Assembly (NCBI GenBank): GCA_028817895.1
Contig: JAPPOQ010000030.1
Span: forward strand, 124,001-188,000
Direction of reading: 5' to 3'
Source: Ahrensia sp.
Lineage (GTDB): Bacteria; Pseudomonadota; Alphaproteobacteria; Rhizobiales; Rhizobiaceae
DNA: 64,000 bases
Shown here: positions 1-8,838 of the stretch, piece by piece
How positions within the stretch are numbered: position 1 is the stretch's first letter
Layout: each line of letters starts with the position of its first letter
The notes under the pieces: generated by a model
The model's input: only the letters and a program-made list of their open reading frames with translations
Databases searched by the model: none
Told to the model about the DNA's origin: nothing
Made by a program: the position numbers and the translations under genes

Positions 1-2714
1 ATGCGCGCCACACACCCAATGTGCGAGCCTCGGTGCAGGAGCTTTATGACGGGTTGACGGCCACCAGCCAGAACCGCTTTCCCACGCTGAATTTCGACCT
101 CGGCGCGTTCAACTCATTGATGTCGACCTTCTTTCCCGCCGGCTTTTATTACAAGACCTTCAAATGGCCGCGTTCCGCCTGGGATAAGGTGTATGAGCCG
201 TTCATTCGCCGTGCCGCAGGTCTGGGAACGGCCCCTAGTGAGGCCGATCCGGATCGCTACGCCAATCGCTTCGCCCATTGCGATGTGCTGGTGATCGGGG
301 GCGGTGCTTCCGGCATGATGGCGGCGAAAACAGCCGTCGATCGCGGACAGTCCGTCATTTTGTGCGATGAAAACCCAACGCTTGGCGGATGGTTGCTCTC
401 CGATACGGATGTCACGATCGACGGCCAGCCGGGCGTTCAATGGGCAGCCACCATGGCGACCGGCCTTGCAGCCCATGACAATGTGCGCCTGCTGACCCGT
501 ACCACTGGTTTCGGCTATTTCCAGCAGAACATGGTGGCGTTAGCCGAACGCCTGACCGACCATCTTGCGACGCCCGGTCCAGCGCTTCCTCGTGAACGCC
601 TGTGGCAGGTGCGCGCCAAACGCGTTGTCCTCGCCCAGGGCGCTATTGAACGCCACATGGTGTTTCCAGACAACGACAGGCCTGGCATCGTTCTGGCCGG
701 TGCGGCGCAGACCTGGTTGAACCGCTATGGCGTGTCGGTCGGTAAGCGCGTCGGCGTGTTTACAGCCTGCGACACCGCCTATCAGGCGGCGTTTGATCTG
801 GCGGAAGAAGGTGTCGACGTGCCTCTCATCGCCGATACGCGCCCGCAGGTCGCGGAGGACATTCTCGCGCAGGCCGAGGAATTTGGCATCGAAATCATCA
901 CGGATGCGCAAATGACAGGCACGACCGGACGTTTGCGGATGAATTCGATGATTGTGAATGGCGATCGCGAAGAAGAAGTCGATGCGCTGATAACGAGCGC
1001 AGGCTGGACACCCTCGCTGCATCTCTACTCTCAATCACGCGGCAAACCGCAATGGGATGCGAAAACTCAGCGTTTCGTGCCCGGCCAGTCTCCGCAAGAT
1101 TGTGTCACTGTCGGTGCCTGCAATGGTGCGACTGATCTCCAGACCGCTTTGCACGAAGCTGCGCTCGCGGTGGGCGGCAAGCCAGCGGATTTTGCCATCG
1201 CGGATGATGTCTCAATCGCCGGTGGCATGATCGGCGAAACAAGAATGCCGCAAAAGCGCGGCAAGGCGTTTGTCGATTTCCAGAACGATGTCACGGCGAA
1301 AGACATCAAACTGGCCGTGCGCGAAGGCATGCATTCCATCGAGCATGTCAAACGCTACACCACCAATGGCATGGCAACCGATCAGGGCAAACTGTCGAAC
1401 ATGCACGGTCTCGCCATCGCAGCCGAAATGCTGGACAAGCGCATTCCTGAAGTTGGCCTCACCACATTTCGCGCACCCTACACACCGACCACCTTCGGCA
1501 CATTCGTTGCCCAGGCAACGGGACCACTGTTTGATCCCGAACGGCGCACACCGATCGACGGATGGGCTGAGGAAAATGGCGCAGTGTTCGAACCCGTCAG
1601 CCTTTGGCGGCGCGCATGGTATTTCCCGCAAGCGGGTGAGGACATGCGCGAGGCGGTTGATCGCGAATGCCAGACCGTTCGGAAAACGGCCGGGATCTTC
1701 GACGCGTCGACCCTTGGCAAGATCGAGGTTGTCGGCCCCGACGCCGCCGCCTTCATGGACATTATTTACACCAATGGCTGGTCGAAGCTGAAACCGGGCC
1801 GCGCGAAATATGGCATCATGCTGCGCGAAGACGGTTTCATCTATGATGACGGTGTTGTCGGCAAACTGTCGGATACCCGCTTCCATGTCACCACAACGAC
1901 GGGCGGCGCGCCGCGCGTGCTGAACCACATGGAAGACTATCTGCAGACCGAATTCCCCGACATGCGGGTGTGGCTGACCTCTACAAGTGAACAATGGGCA
2001 ACCATTGCGGTGCAAGGCCCCAAGGCGTGTGAGATCATTGAGCCGTTGGTTACGGGACAGAAGCTCGACAATGAGAGCTTTCCGCATATGAGCGTTGCCG
2101 AATGCAAGGTGTGCGGTGTGGACGCGCGGCTTTTTCGCATTTCGTTCACCGGTGAACTCGGCTTTGAAATCAACGTGCCCGCTGACTATGGCCGCACCGT
2201 CTGGGAAGCTGTCTGGACCCGCGCAAAACCGCTTGGCGCCTGTGTTTATGGCACCGAAGCCATGCATGTGTTGCGCGCGGAAAAGGGCTACATCATCGTT
2301 GGCCAAGACACTGACGGCACCGTTACGCCCCATGATGCCGGCCTGTCATGGGCCATTGCGAAGGCGAAACCAGATTTCGTTGGAAAGCGTGGTCTTGAAC
2401 GGCCCGACTTGAAAGCGCCCGGGCGTCGTCAGCTTGTCGGCCTGAAAACCACCGATCCGGCTATCGTGCTGGAAGAAGGCGCGCAGATCGTCGACGATCC
2501 TGAACAGCCGACACCGATGAAGATGCTCGGATTTGTCACATCATCCTATTGGTCAGGTTCGCTTGGCCATTCGATAGCCATGGCCCTCATCGAAGGCGGT
2601 CGAGATCGCATCGGCGAGAAGCTCTACGTGCCTGTGCCGGATGCGGAGCCGATCGAAGTCGAAATCACCGGAACCGTGTTTTGGGACGAAAGCGGAGAGC
2701 GTATCCATGGCTAG
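1..2714 (+). CDS. soxA: Sarcosine oxidase alpha subunit (5' end outside window)
   Basis: Alpha subunit of heterotetrameric sarcosine oxidase, which oxidatively demethylates sarcosine to glycine, passing the methyl group to tetrahydrofolate. The reading frame is open from base 3 with no stop, so the gene starts upstream; a GTG at 21 is only an internal codon. About 900 residues are visible, against roughly 1000 for the family. A dinucleotide-binding fold begins at about residue 88 (counted from base 21) with GGGASG at 93-98, followed by a second nucleotide-binding region, and the C-terminal ~400 residues form a GcvT-like aminomethyltransferase domain. The stop overlaps the start of soxG by 8 bases, typical of the soxBDAG operon; soxB and soxD should lie just before the window. 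Confidence 0.95.
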   Translation, partial: ARHTPNVRASVQELYDGLTATSQNRFPTLNFDLGAFNSLMSTFFPAGFYYKTFKWPRSAWDKVYEPFIRRAAGLGTAPSEADPDRYANRFAHCDVLVIGGGASGMMAAKTAVDRGQSVILCDENPTLGGWLLSDTDVTIDGQPGVQWAATMATGLAAHDNVRLLTRTTGFGYFQQNMVALAERLTDHLATPGPALPRERLWQVRAKRVVLAQGAIERHMVFPDNDRPGIVLAGAAQTWLNRYGVSVGKRVGVFTACDTAYQAAFDLAEEGVDVPLIADTRPQVAEDILAQAEEFGIEIITDAQMTGTTGRLRMNSMIVNGDREEEVDALITSAGWTPSLHLYSQSRGKPQWDAKTQRFVPGQSPQDCVTVGACNGATDLQTALHEAALAVGGKPADFAIADDVSIAGGMIGETRMPQKRGKAFVDFQNDVTAKDIKLAVREGMHSIEHVKRYTTNGMATDQGKLSNMHGLAIAAEMLDKRIPEVGLTTFRAPYTPTTFGTFVAQATGPLFDPERRTPIDGWAEENGAVFEPVSLWRRAWYFPQAGEDMREAVDRECQTVRKTAGIFDASTLGKIEVVGPDAAAFMDIIYTNGWSKLKPGRAKYGIMLREDGFIYDDGVVGKLSDTRFHVTTTTGGAPRVLNHMEDYLQTEFPDMRVWLTSTSEQWATIAVQGPKACEIIEPLVTGQKLDNESFPHMSVAECKVCGVDARLFRISFTGELGFEINVPADYGRTVWEAVWTRAKPLGACVYGTEAMHVLRAEKGYIIVGQDTDGTVTPHDAGLSWAIAKAKPDFVGKRGLERPDLKAPGRRQLVGLKTTDPAIVLEEGAQIVDDPEQPTPMKMLGFVTSSYWSGSLGHSIAMALIEGGRDRIGEKLYVPVPDAEPIEVEITGTVFWDESGERIHG

Positions 2715-3294
2715 AGTCGGAACCAAGGCTGCAACCGCCGCTACAAAAGACCTGATCGCCGCCCGCACTTTTGCAACGGCAGGCATGCGCTACGCCAATG
2801 CCACGGTGACCCTTGATGCCGCCGCGCCCGCCGCTCGCGTGAGCCTTCGCGCGGCAGACAGAGGCATTGGCGTCTATAGCCGCCATCTCGGCTTTGAGCT
2901 TCCCACCACGCCCGGAGCCACGGCATCGAAGGGATCCACCCATGCGCTTTGGCTGGGGCCGGATGAATGGCTGATCCTGGACACGAAAAATGCGAATGCC
3001 AAACTTGTTCCAACCAGGGCGAATGCCGCGATTTCGGCAACGGATGTGTCGCATCGCAATGTCGGTTTCATATTGACTGGGGCAGGCGCGGCCGATGGGC
3101 TGAATGCCGCCTGCCCGCGCGACCTTTCGCTGGAGGCTTTCCCCGCGAAAACCGCCTCTCGCACCATATTGGGCAAGGCTGAGATCGTGCTTTACCGAAC
3201 GGCACGCGATGCCTTTCGCGTCGAATGCTGGCGCTCTTATGTACCCTATGTCTGGGGCTTGCTGGTCAATGGTGCGCAAGACGCCCATCTGTAA
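2707..3294 (+). CDS. soxG: Sarcosine oxidase gamma subunit
   Basis: Small non-flavin subunit of heterotetrameric sarcosine oxidase, 195 residues, related to the C-terminal GcvT-like fold. The ATG at 2707 overlaps the last codons of soxA, giving translational coupling; an earlier in-frame start would lie inside soxA and adds only shadow sequence. Recognisable family segments are LWLGPDEWLIL near residue 80 and a C-terminal RVECWRSYVPYVWGLL segment. It is the last gene of the sox operon here: the next gene begins 88 bases further on and is unrelated. Gamma subunits are the least conserved of the four, but position and length leave little doubt. Confidence 0.9.
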   Translation: MARVGTKAATAATKDLIAARTFATAGMRYANATVTLDAAAPAARVSLRAADRGIGVYSRHLGFELPTTPGATASKGSTHALWLGPDEWLILDTKNANAKLVPTRANAAISATDVSHRNVGFILTGAGAADGLNAACPRDLSLEAFPAKTASRTILGKAEIVLYRTARDAFRVECWRSYVPYVWGLLVNGAQDAHL

Positions 3295-3382
3295 TGCTCC
3301 GCAGATGGACGGCCAAATCTGCTTGGCTTAAGACAAGCGGGACACGGTCGCTGCCGAGGCGATTCCAGCCGGGATCAAAACT

Positions 3383-4549
3383 GTGATTGGAAATCTGCCT
3401 CTTTCGGTTCAGCGCCGCGCCGTGTTTTTTATCGGAGGGTACGATCCAAAATCCGCAGATGCGTTCTTTGCCCGTCATGACCGTGAAACCGGGCGGTTTG
3501 AAGCGCTTTGGGATGTCGAAGTTGATCAAACTGCGATCACCAAGGTGACGGATGACATCACCAGGGCAAGTTACGAGACGCGCGGCGATGGCTGGACGTG
3601 CCACACTGATTTGCTTTTCCTGACGCTGGATGACGTGGTGCTGGCCGATTTTGACAAGCCGTTCCTGACACGTTTGGCGCGCTATCTGCGCAGCTTTGCC
3701 GACTATATGATCTCAGGCACCGCCTTTTCCTTTGCCCGACATGCATGGCGCTTTTTTGGATATTTTCTTTACCCCTTCGTGATGCTTCTGCTCGCTTTTC
3801 TCGTAAGCCTTGGTGTTGGCTATATGATCTGCAGGTCGGGTGTTTCGCTGTACTGGCTCTCTGCCCCGGTGATTTTTCTGGCCGCTTTTTCGGCCTTCGT
3901 TCAGCTGGGCGGCAAACGCTATCATGTTCTGCATCTGATGGATTTGTGGAGCTTCTCGTCTGACTTCCTGCATGCTCGCCGGGCGGATATGGACGAGAAG
4001 TTGGGTCGCGTGGCCGAAACGATCATCGCTGCTTCCAACAGTGATGCTTACGAGGAGATTGTGTTGGTTGGTCACAGCACGGGCGGTGCGCTGATGCTCG
4101 ACGCGGCTGGGCGTGCATTCGAGAGGTCCGATGGAACTGCGCGATTCTCAATTCTGACTGTTGGATCAACGGCATTGAAAATCGGCTTACATCCTGCGGC
4201 CGGCTGGTTTCGCAAACGGCTCAATGAGATGCTGAACTCACGCTCGATTGCGTGGTTCGACTATCAATGCCTCACCGATATCATCAATTTTTACCGCGTG
4301 GACCCGGCCCATCTCATGGGCGTTGAGAGTTGGGAAGCTGTCACAGTTCGGGCGATCCGCATTCGCGAAATGGTTGACAAGGCCACCTACGCCCGGATGA
4401 GGGGCAACTTCTTTCGAACGCATTATCAGTTCGTCTTTGGCAACACCAAGCCTTATCATTACGATTTTCCAGCCATATGCTTTGGTCCGCATGAGCTTGG
4501 TGACCGTGCAAAACTCGCCCGACCCATTATCAAGAACGAGCTTCGATGA
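3383..4549 (+). CDS. Membrane-anchored alpha/beta hydrolase
   Basis: A 388-residue protein of unknown substrate. Two hydrophobic segments at about residues 124-150 and 155-175 should form a membrane hairpin that splits the protein. After it comes a serine-hydrolase nucleophile elbow, VGHSTGGA, near residue 230, preceded by a strand (EEIVLVG), as in alpha/beta-hydrolase lipases and esterases. The start chosen is GTG at 3383; no better ATG precedes the conserved FFIGGYDPKS segment. The gene overlaps the following methyltransferase-like gene by four bases (ATGA), so the two are probably co-translated. The pairing suggests a role in lipid or envelope chemistry, but that is inference. Confidence 0.7.
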   Translation: MIGNLPLSVQRRAVFFIGGYDPKSADAFFARHDRETGRFEALWDVEVDQTAITKVTDDITRASYETRGDGWTCHTDLLFLTLDDVVLADFDKPFLTRLARYLRSFADYMISGTAFSFARHAWRFFGYFLYPFVMLLLAFLVSLGVGYMICRSGVSLYWLSAPVIFLAAFSAFVQLGGKRYHVLHLMDLWSFSSDFLHARRADMDEKLGRVAETIIAASNSDAYEEIVLVGHSTGGALMLDAAGRAFERSDGTARFSILTVGSTALKIGLHPAAGWFRKRLNEMLNSRSIAWFDYQCLTDIINFYRVDPAHLMGVESWEAVTVRAIRIREMVDKATYARMRGNFFRTHYQFVFGNTKPYHYDFPAICFGPHELGDRAKLARPIIKNELR

Positions 4550-5139
4550 CGCAGTTTGTAGCCTCCATCATTTGGTGTCTTGGCATCGCCACCTGGCTCG
4601 CGATTCGCTGGCCGCACCGGCGTCGTGCACGCAAGACCAAGATCGTGGCGCATCGCCGTTCGGCGGGAGAGAGGGTTGCCCTGGGCCTGACAATCCTTGG
4701 TCTTGTCGTTGTTCCGCTGACATGGATTCTCACAGATCTGGTTGAATTTGCCGACTATCCCTTCAGCCCGATTCAGGGCTGGATCGGCGCCGCATTGATG
4801 ATCGCATTTCTGGTGATGTTTCACCTCTCACACGCACATTTAGCGCGGAACTGGTCGGTCACACTGGAGTTGCGCGCCAATCATGAACTGGTGGATACCG
4901 GCGTCTACGGCCGCATTCGCCACCCCATGTACACCTCGTTCTGGCTCTGGGGTTTGGCGCAGCTGTTTCTCATTCCCAATGCCTTTGCAGGCGCCACGGG
5001 GCTTGCCTCCATCGCCTGGCTGTATTTCAGCCGGGTCGGCGAAGAGGAGGAAATGATGCGGGCGCATTTCGGCGAGGCCTATGAGGCCTATTGCGGGCGA
5101 ACAGGACGACTGTTGCCAAAATTCACCGCAAACGAATAA
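4546..5139 (+). CDS. Isoprenylcysteine carboxyl methyltransferase family membrane protein
   Basis: A 197-residue polytopic membrane protein of the ICMT/PEMT-like methyltransferase superfamily. Hydrophobic segments lie near residues 1-15, 45-65 and 80-98. The hallmark is the C-terminal SAM-binding region: GVYGRIRHPMYTSF near residue 118-131, a hydrophobic stretch, then the acidic EEEEMMRAHFGEAYEAY segment. Bacterial members do not methylate prenylcysteine in general and most have no known substrate; phospholipid or small-molecule methylation is possible. The start overlaps the stop of the upstream hydrolase (ATGA), so the two form one operon. Confidence 0.8.
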   Translation: MTQFVASIIWCLGIATWLAIRWPHRRRARKTKIVAHRRSAGERVALGLTILGLVVVPLTWILTDLVEFADYPFSPIQGWIGAALMIAFLVMFHLSHAHLARNWSVTLELRANHELVDTGVYGRIRHPMYTSFWLWGLAQLFLIPNAFAGATGLASIAWLYFSRVGEEEEMMRAHFGEAYEAYCGRTGRLLPKFTANE

Positions 5140-5218
5140 GGCTGAGCGTGGCGCTTGAAGTGGGCGCCGCCCTTGCGTAGACCAAGTCCATTCGCCCGAT
5201 TCCCAACCGCGCTTCATC

Positions 5219-5809
5219 ATGATCCCCCGTCTCCTTTTCTGGCCCGTTTTGGCGCTCCTGATGGCACTGGTCGTGGCTTTGGCGCCCCTTGCCGAGGCAC
5301 GCAAGGATCGAGGCGATGTTTACCTGCTCCGCGGCGGTGGCGGCGGCGTGTTTTCCAAGGGTCTTGATCAAATCGGGGCGAAGCTGAACCGCTCCGGCAT
5401 CAAGGCTCAGGTCATCGCGCATGGAGAATGGAAAGCGGCGCTGGATTCGATTATCGCCAACCGCAAGAAGCATGGGCGCAGACCCGTGGTCCTGATCGGA
5501 CATTCCTTCGGCGCCAATGCTGCGATCAGAATTGCGAAGGGTCTGGAGAAGCAGCGCATTCGGGTGAACTATCTTGTCACATTCGCGGCCACCAATCCGG
5601 CGCCGATTCCCTCCAATGTGCGCAAGGTGACAAATTACTATTTCGCCACTGATGGTTGGGGGAAGGCCATCCGACCCGGGCGCGGTTTTCGCGGCAACAT
5701 GAAGAACATCGACTTTTCGAAAGATAAGCGTGTTGGCCATTTCAACATTGAAGAACAGCCGCGCCTGCAACGTCAGGTGATCAACAACACGCGCCGCTAC
5801 GTGCGGTAG
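5219..5809 (+). CDS. Secreted alpha/beta-hydrolase-like protein
   Basis: A 196-residue protein with a clear N-terminal signal peptide (hydrophobic core at residues ~5-22, probable cleavage after PLAEA). The mature part begins with DVYLLRGGGGGVFSKGLDQ and contains a nucleophile elbow GHSFGANAA near residues 94-102, so it adopts the alpha/beta hydrolase fold with a serine nucleophile. Small periplasmic members of this kind are usually annotated as lipase-like or hypothetical. It starts with ATG at 5219, 79 bases after the methyltransferase-like gene, and ends just before the CoA-transferase-like gene in the same reading frame. Substrate unknown. Confidence 0.65.
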   Translation: MIPRLLFWPVLALLMALVVALAPLAEARKDRGDVYLLRGGGGGVFSKGLDQIGAKLNRSGIKAQVIAHGEWKAALDSIIANRKKHGRRPVVLIGHSFGANAAIRIAKGLEKQRIRVNYLVTFAATNPAPIPSNVRKVTNYYFATDGWGKAIRPGRGFRGNMKNIDFSKDKRVGHFNIEEQPRLQRQVINNTRRYVR

Positions 5810-5815
5810 GCAGCG

Positions 5816-7060
5816 TTGATCCTGAACCCCGATCCCGGCGCCCTTGCTTTCCGGGTTCCGCCAAATCCGATCGTTGTTCTGCACTCAATCTTTGCCGAAC
5901 CCACATTTCTTGCCTCGCTGATAACGCAGGAAAGCAAAATCTTTGCAGGCGCATCTTTGTACACCATGATGCCGATGGGGCCTGCGCCCTATGCCACCGC
6001 ATCTCACCTCAGCCTCCATACATTTCTGCCCGGCAGCGCGTTGCGCCACGCGGTGAATACCGGGCATGCTATGCTTCACAGACGTCCAATGTCGACGCTC
6101 GCCCAGCACTTTGTCGATGAAGGTCTGTCCGTCGATGTGCTGCTGCTGCATGTGAGCGAGCCCGATGAGCACGGGAACATGTCGCTCGGGGTCACGGTGG
6201 ACTACATGCCCGACATCCTTTCGGCAAACCCGCTTGTGATCGCGCAGATCAACCCCAACATGCCCTTTACTTTGGGTGACACGACGGTGCGCAAGGATCA
6301 AATCGATTTCGCATACCAGGTCGACTCAACACCCATCGAGATGAAGGCATCGCGGAGTGACGCAATTGACGAAGCAGTCGCTAGAAATGTCTTGCGGCTG
6401 CTGCGGGATGAAGCGACCCTTCAATATGGGATTGGAACGATCCCTGACACGATCATTTCGCGTTTGAGCGGGCTGCGCGACATCGGCCTTCAATCGGGTT
6501 TCATCACCGAAGCTGCGCTGGCCATGATGAACGAGGGCGTCATCAGCAACAGAAGGAAGCTGATCGATAACGGGTCGAGTATCGCGACCGCGGCTGGTGG
6601 CTCGTTCGAGTTCTACCGCAGGCTCCATCGAAACAACGAGATCCGTTTCAGATCCACCCGCCACACACATGACAGCCAAATGCTTGGCGGGATGGAGAAC
6701 TTTTTCGCGATCAATTCCGCCTTGCAGGTTGATCTAAACGGGTCTGTCAACGCCGAGACTGCGGGCACTCGTATCGTGTCTGCTCCGGGAGGGTTTCCGG
6801 ATTTTGCCGAGGCGGGAACCAAGTCGACAGGCGGTGCGAGCATTGTCGCTTTGCGTTCAACAAGCCGTGGTGGAAACGAAAGCACCATTGTGAGGAAGCT
6901 GCCCGACCAAGCGCCCATCACCGTGATCGCCGACCATGTGACGTTCATCGTGACCGAGTTCGGCATCGCAGAGATCGCCGGAACGGATGCGCCAATGCGT
7001 GCAAAGGCCATTGCGTCCGTGGCTCACCCCGATCATAGAGCCGATCTTATGTCGCAATAA
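5816..7060 (+). CDS. Acetyl-CoA hydrolase/CoA-transferase family protein
   Basis: A 414-residue member of the acetyl-CoA hydrolase/4-hydroxybutyrate CoA-transferase family, recognised from HVSEPDEHGNMSLG, the INSALQVDLNGSVN region and the glycine-rich GGFPDFAEAGTKSTGG stretch. The in-frame TAG of the previous gene at 5807-5809 limits the start, making TTG at 5816 the earliest; the N-terminus is therefore a little short for the family. In characterised members the active-site glutamate lies in a motif of type NSALEVD; here that residue (304) is Gln (CAG), so catalysis by the usual glutamyl-CoA intermediate is uncertain. The C-terminus (AHPDHRADL) is normal. The next gene starts 79 bases downstream if the TTG at 7140 is right. 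Confidence 0.8.
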   Translation: MILNPDPGALAFRVPPNPIVVLHSIFAEPTFLASLITQESKIFAGASLYTMMPMGPAPYATASHLSLHTFLPGSALRHAVNTGHAMLHRRPMSTLAQHFVDEGLSVDVLLLHVSEPDEHGNMSLGVTVDYMPDILSANPLVIAQINPNMPFTLGDTTVRKDQIDFAYQVDSTPIEMKASRSDAIDEAVARNVLRLLRDEATLQYGIGTIPDTIISRLSGLRDIGLQSGFITEAALAMMNEGVISNRRKLIDNGSSIATAAGGSFEFYRRLHRNNEIRFRSTRHTHDSQMLGGMENFFAINSALQVDLNGSVNAETAGTRIVSAPGGFPDFAEAGTKSTGGASIVALRSTSRGGNESTIVRKLPDQAPITVIADHVTFIVTEFGIAEIAGTDAPMRAKAIASVAHPDHRADLMSQ

Positions 7061-7139
7061 ACTTCTCACCAATGCACTGGCGGCGCTCCACCACAGGCGG
7101 CAGAATGCACAAATCCCTCGTTTAAGGCTAAGCCTCGCA

Positions 7140-8816
7140 TTGTCTCACACCTGCAAAAACATCCTCTTTATCATGTTCGACCAGCTGCGGTTCGACTATC
7201 TGAGCTGCGCTGGTCATCCGCATCTTCACACGCCCAATATCGACCGGCTCGCGCAGAAGGGAGTGCGATTCTCGCGATGCTATGTGCAATCGCCCATTTG
7301 TGGCGCATCGCGCATGAGCTTCTACACCGGCCGTTATGCAAGCAGCCATGGCGCGCAATGGAACGGCTTTCCGCTGAAGGTCGGTGAAATGACGATTGGC
7401 GACCACCTGCGCAAACTTGGCATGCAGTCCTGGTTGGTCGGCAAGACCCATATGAAGGCAGATATCGAGGGCATGGAGCGGCTCGGCATCTCCCGTGACA
7501 GCGTGATTGGCGCGCGCGTCTCCGAATGCGGCTTTGATATATTTGCCCGCGATGACGGGCTGTGGGCGCAAGGGCCGGACGGTTTTTATGACGAACGCCG
7601 CTCGCCCTACAATGAATATCTGAAATCCAAGGGCTATCCCGGTGAAAATCCCTGGCATGATTTTGCCAATTCTGGGATCGACGAAGATGGCGACATCGCC
7701 TCCGGCTGGTTCATGAAGCATGCCCACAAGTCGGCGAATATCGCAGAGGAAGATTCCGAAACACCGTGGCTGACGCGTGAAGTGATCCGCTTCATCGAAA
7801 GCCAGAACGGCGATGAACCGTGGCTGTGCCACGCCTCCTACATCAAACCGCACTGGCCCTACATCGTGCCGGCACCCTATCACGACATGTATGGCGCCAA
7901 TCATGTTCCGGCGCCGACTCGCAGTAAAGCGGAGTTACGCCACCCACATCCGGTCTATGAACAGTTTGCCAACAATCTGGTCGGCAAGGCGTTTCATCGC
8001 GAAGAGGTGCGAGCTGCCGTGATCCCGGTCTATATGGGCCTGGTGAAACAATGCGACGATCAGATGGGCGTGCTGTTCGACTACCTCGAGCGCTCCGGGC
8101 GCATGGAAGATACGATGATTGTCATCACGTCTGATCATGGCGACTATCTTGGCGACCATTGGCTCGGCGAAAAGGGTATGCTGCATGATGCCTCCGCCAA
8201 GGTTCCGATGATCATCTATGACCCCTCGCCCGAAGCGGATGCGGCGCGTGGAACCGTGTGCGACGAGTTGGTGGAATCGATCGATCTCGCCGCCACATTC
8301 GTAGATTTCGCCGGTGGCGATGTGCCAGACCACATCATTGAAGGCCGTTCCCTGACCCCGTTTTTGCATGGCAAGCAGACACCCGGCTGGCGCGACTATG
8401 CAATCGCAGAATACGACTATTCGGCCACCCCAATGTGCGCGAATCTTGGTCTTCGGCCCCGTGACGCCCGTCTGTTCATGGTAGCGGACAAGAGCTGGAA
8501 GTTTATCCATGCCGAAGGCGCAGGGCCGGACGGGCCGTTTCGACCCATGTTGTTCGATCTTGAAAATGATCCCGGCGAATTGGCCGATCTTGGCGCCAGT
8601 GACAGACACACCGAGATCATCGACTTGATGTATGAGCGTCTGGGCAAATGGGGGCGACGCCTGTCGCAGCGCACCACGCGCTCTGAAGCGCAGATCATTG
8701 CGGGTCGGTCGGCGTCGCGTCGAAAGGGCATCGTGCTCGGAGCCTATGACGAGAGCGAGGTTGACGCCGAACTTTCCGTGAAATATCGCGGCAAGGCGCC
8801 ACTGCGACCCAATTGA
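7140..8816 (+). CDS. Sulfatase-superfamily hydrolase (arylsulfatase / phosphonate monoester hydrolase type)
   Basis: About 558 residues of the alkaline-phosphatase/sulfatase superfamily. The metal-binding start KNILFIMFDQLRFDYL is at the N-terminus, and the modifiable active-site cysteine is residue 54 in CGASR, followed by TGRYASSHG. This C-x-A-S-R form differs from the usual C-x-P-S-R but is an accepted variant for formylglycine formation. Further metal ligands lie in VITSDHGDYLGDH and WLGEKGMLHD. The open frame extends up to 6987, but that overlaps the upstream gene and adds non-homologous sequence, so TTG at 7140 (MSHTCKNILF) is preferred. No signal peptide is apparent, so it is probably cytoplasmic. 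Substrate may be a sulfate or phosphonate/phosphate ester. Confidence 0.85.
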   Translation: MSHTCKNILFIMFDQLRFDYLSCAGHPHLHTPNIDRLAQKGVRFSRCYVQSPICGASRMSFYTGRYASSHGAQWNGFPLKVGEMTIGDHLRKLGMQSWLVGKTHMKADIEGMERLGISRDSVIGARVSECGFDIFARDDGLWAQGPDGFYDERRSPYNEYLKSKGYPGENPWHDFANSGIDEDGDIASGWFMKHAHKSANIAEEDSETPWLTREVIRFIESQNGDEPWLCHASYIKPHWPYIVPAPYHDMYGANHVPAPTRSKAELRHPHPVYEQFANNLVGKAFHREEVRAAVIPVYMGLVKQCDDQMGVLFDYLERSGRMEDTMIVITSDHGDYLGDHWLGEKGMLHDASAKVPMIIYDPSPEADAARGTVCDELVESIDLAATFVDFAGGDVPDHIIEGRSLTPFLHGKQTPGWRDYAIAEYDYSATPMCANLGLRPRDARLFMVADKSWKFIHAEGAGPDGPFRPMLFDLENDPGELADLGASDRHTEIIDLMYERLGKWGRRLSQRTTRSEAQIIAGRSASRRKGIVLGAYDESEVDAELSVKYRGKAPLRPN

Positions 8817-8838
8817 TCGGAGACGCAGAGCCACCCAC

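Noticed and set aside
1212-2333. 373-codon antisense open frame over soxA
   Set aside because: It lies wholly opposite a strongly conserved gene, has no family motif, and long antisense frames are expected in GC-rich coding sequence.
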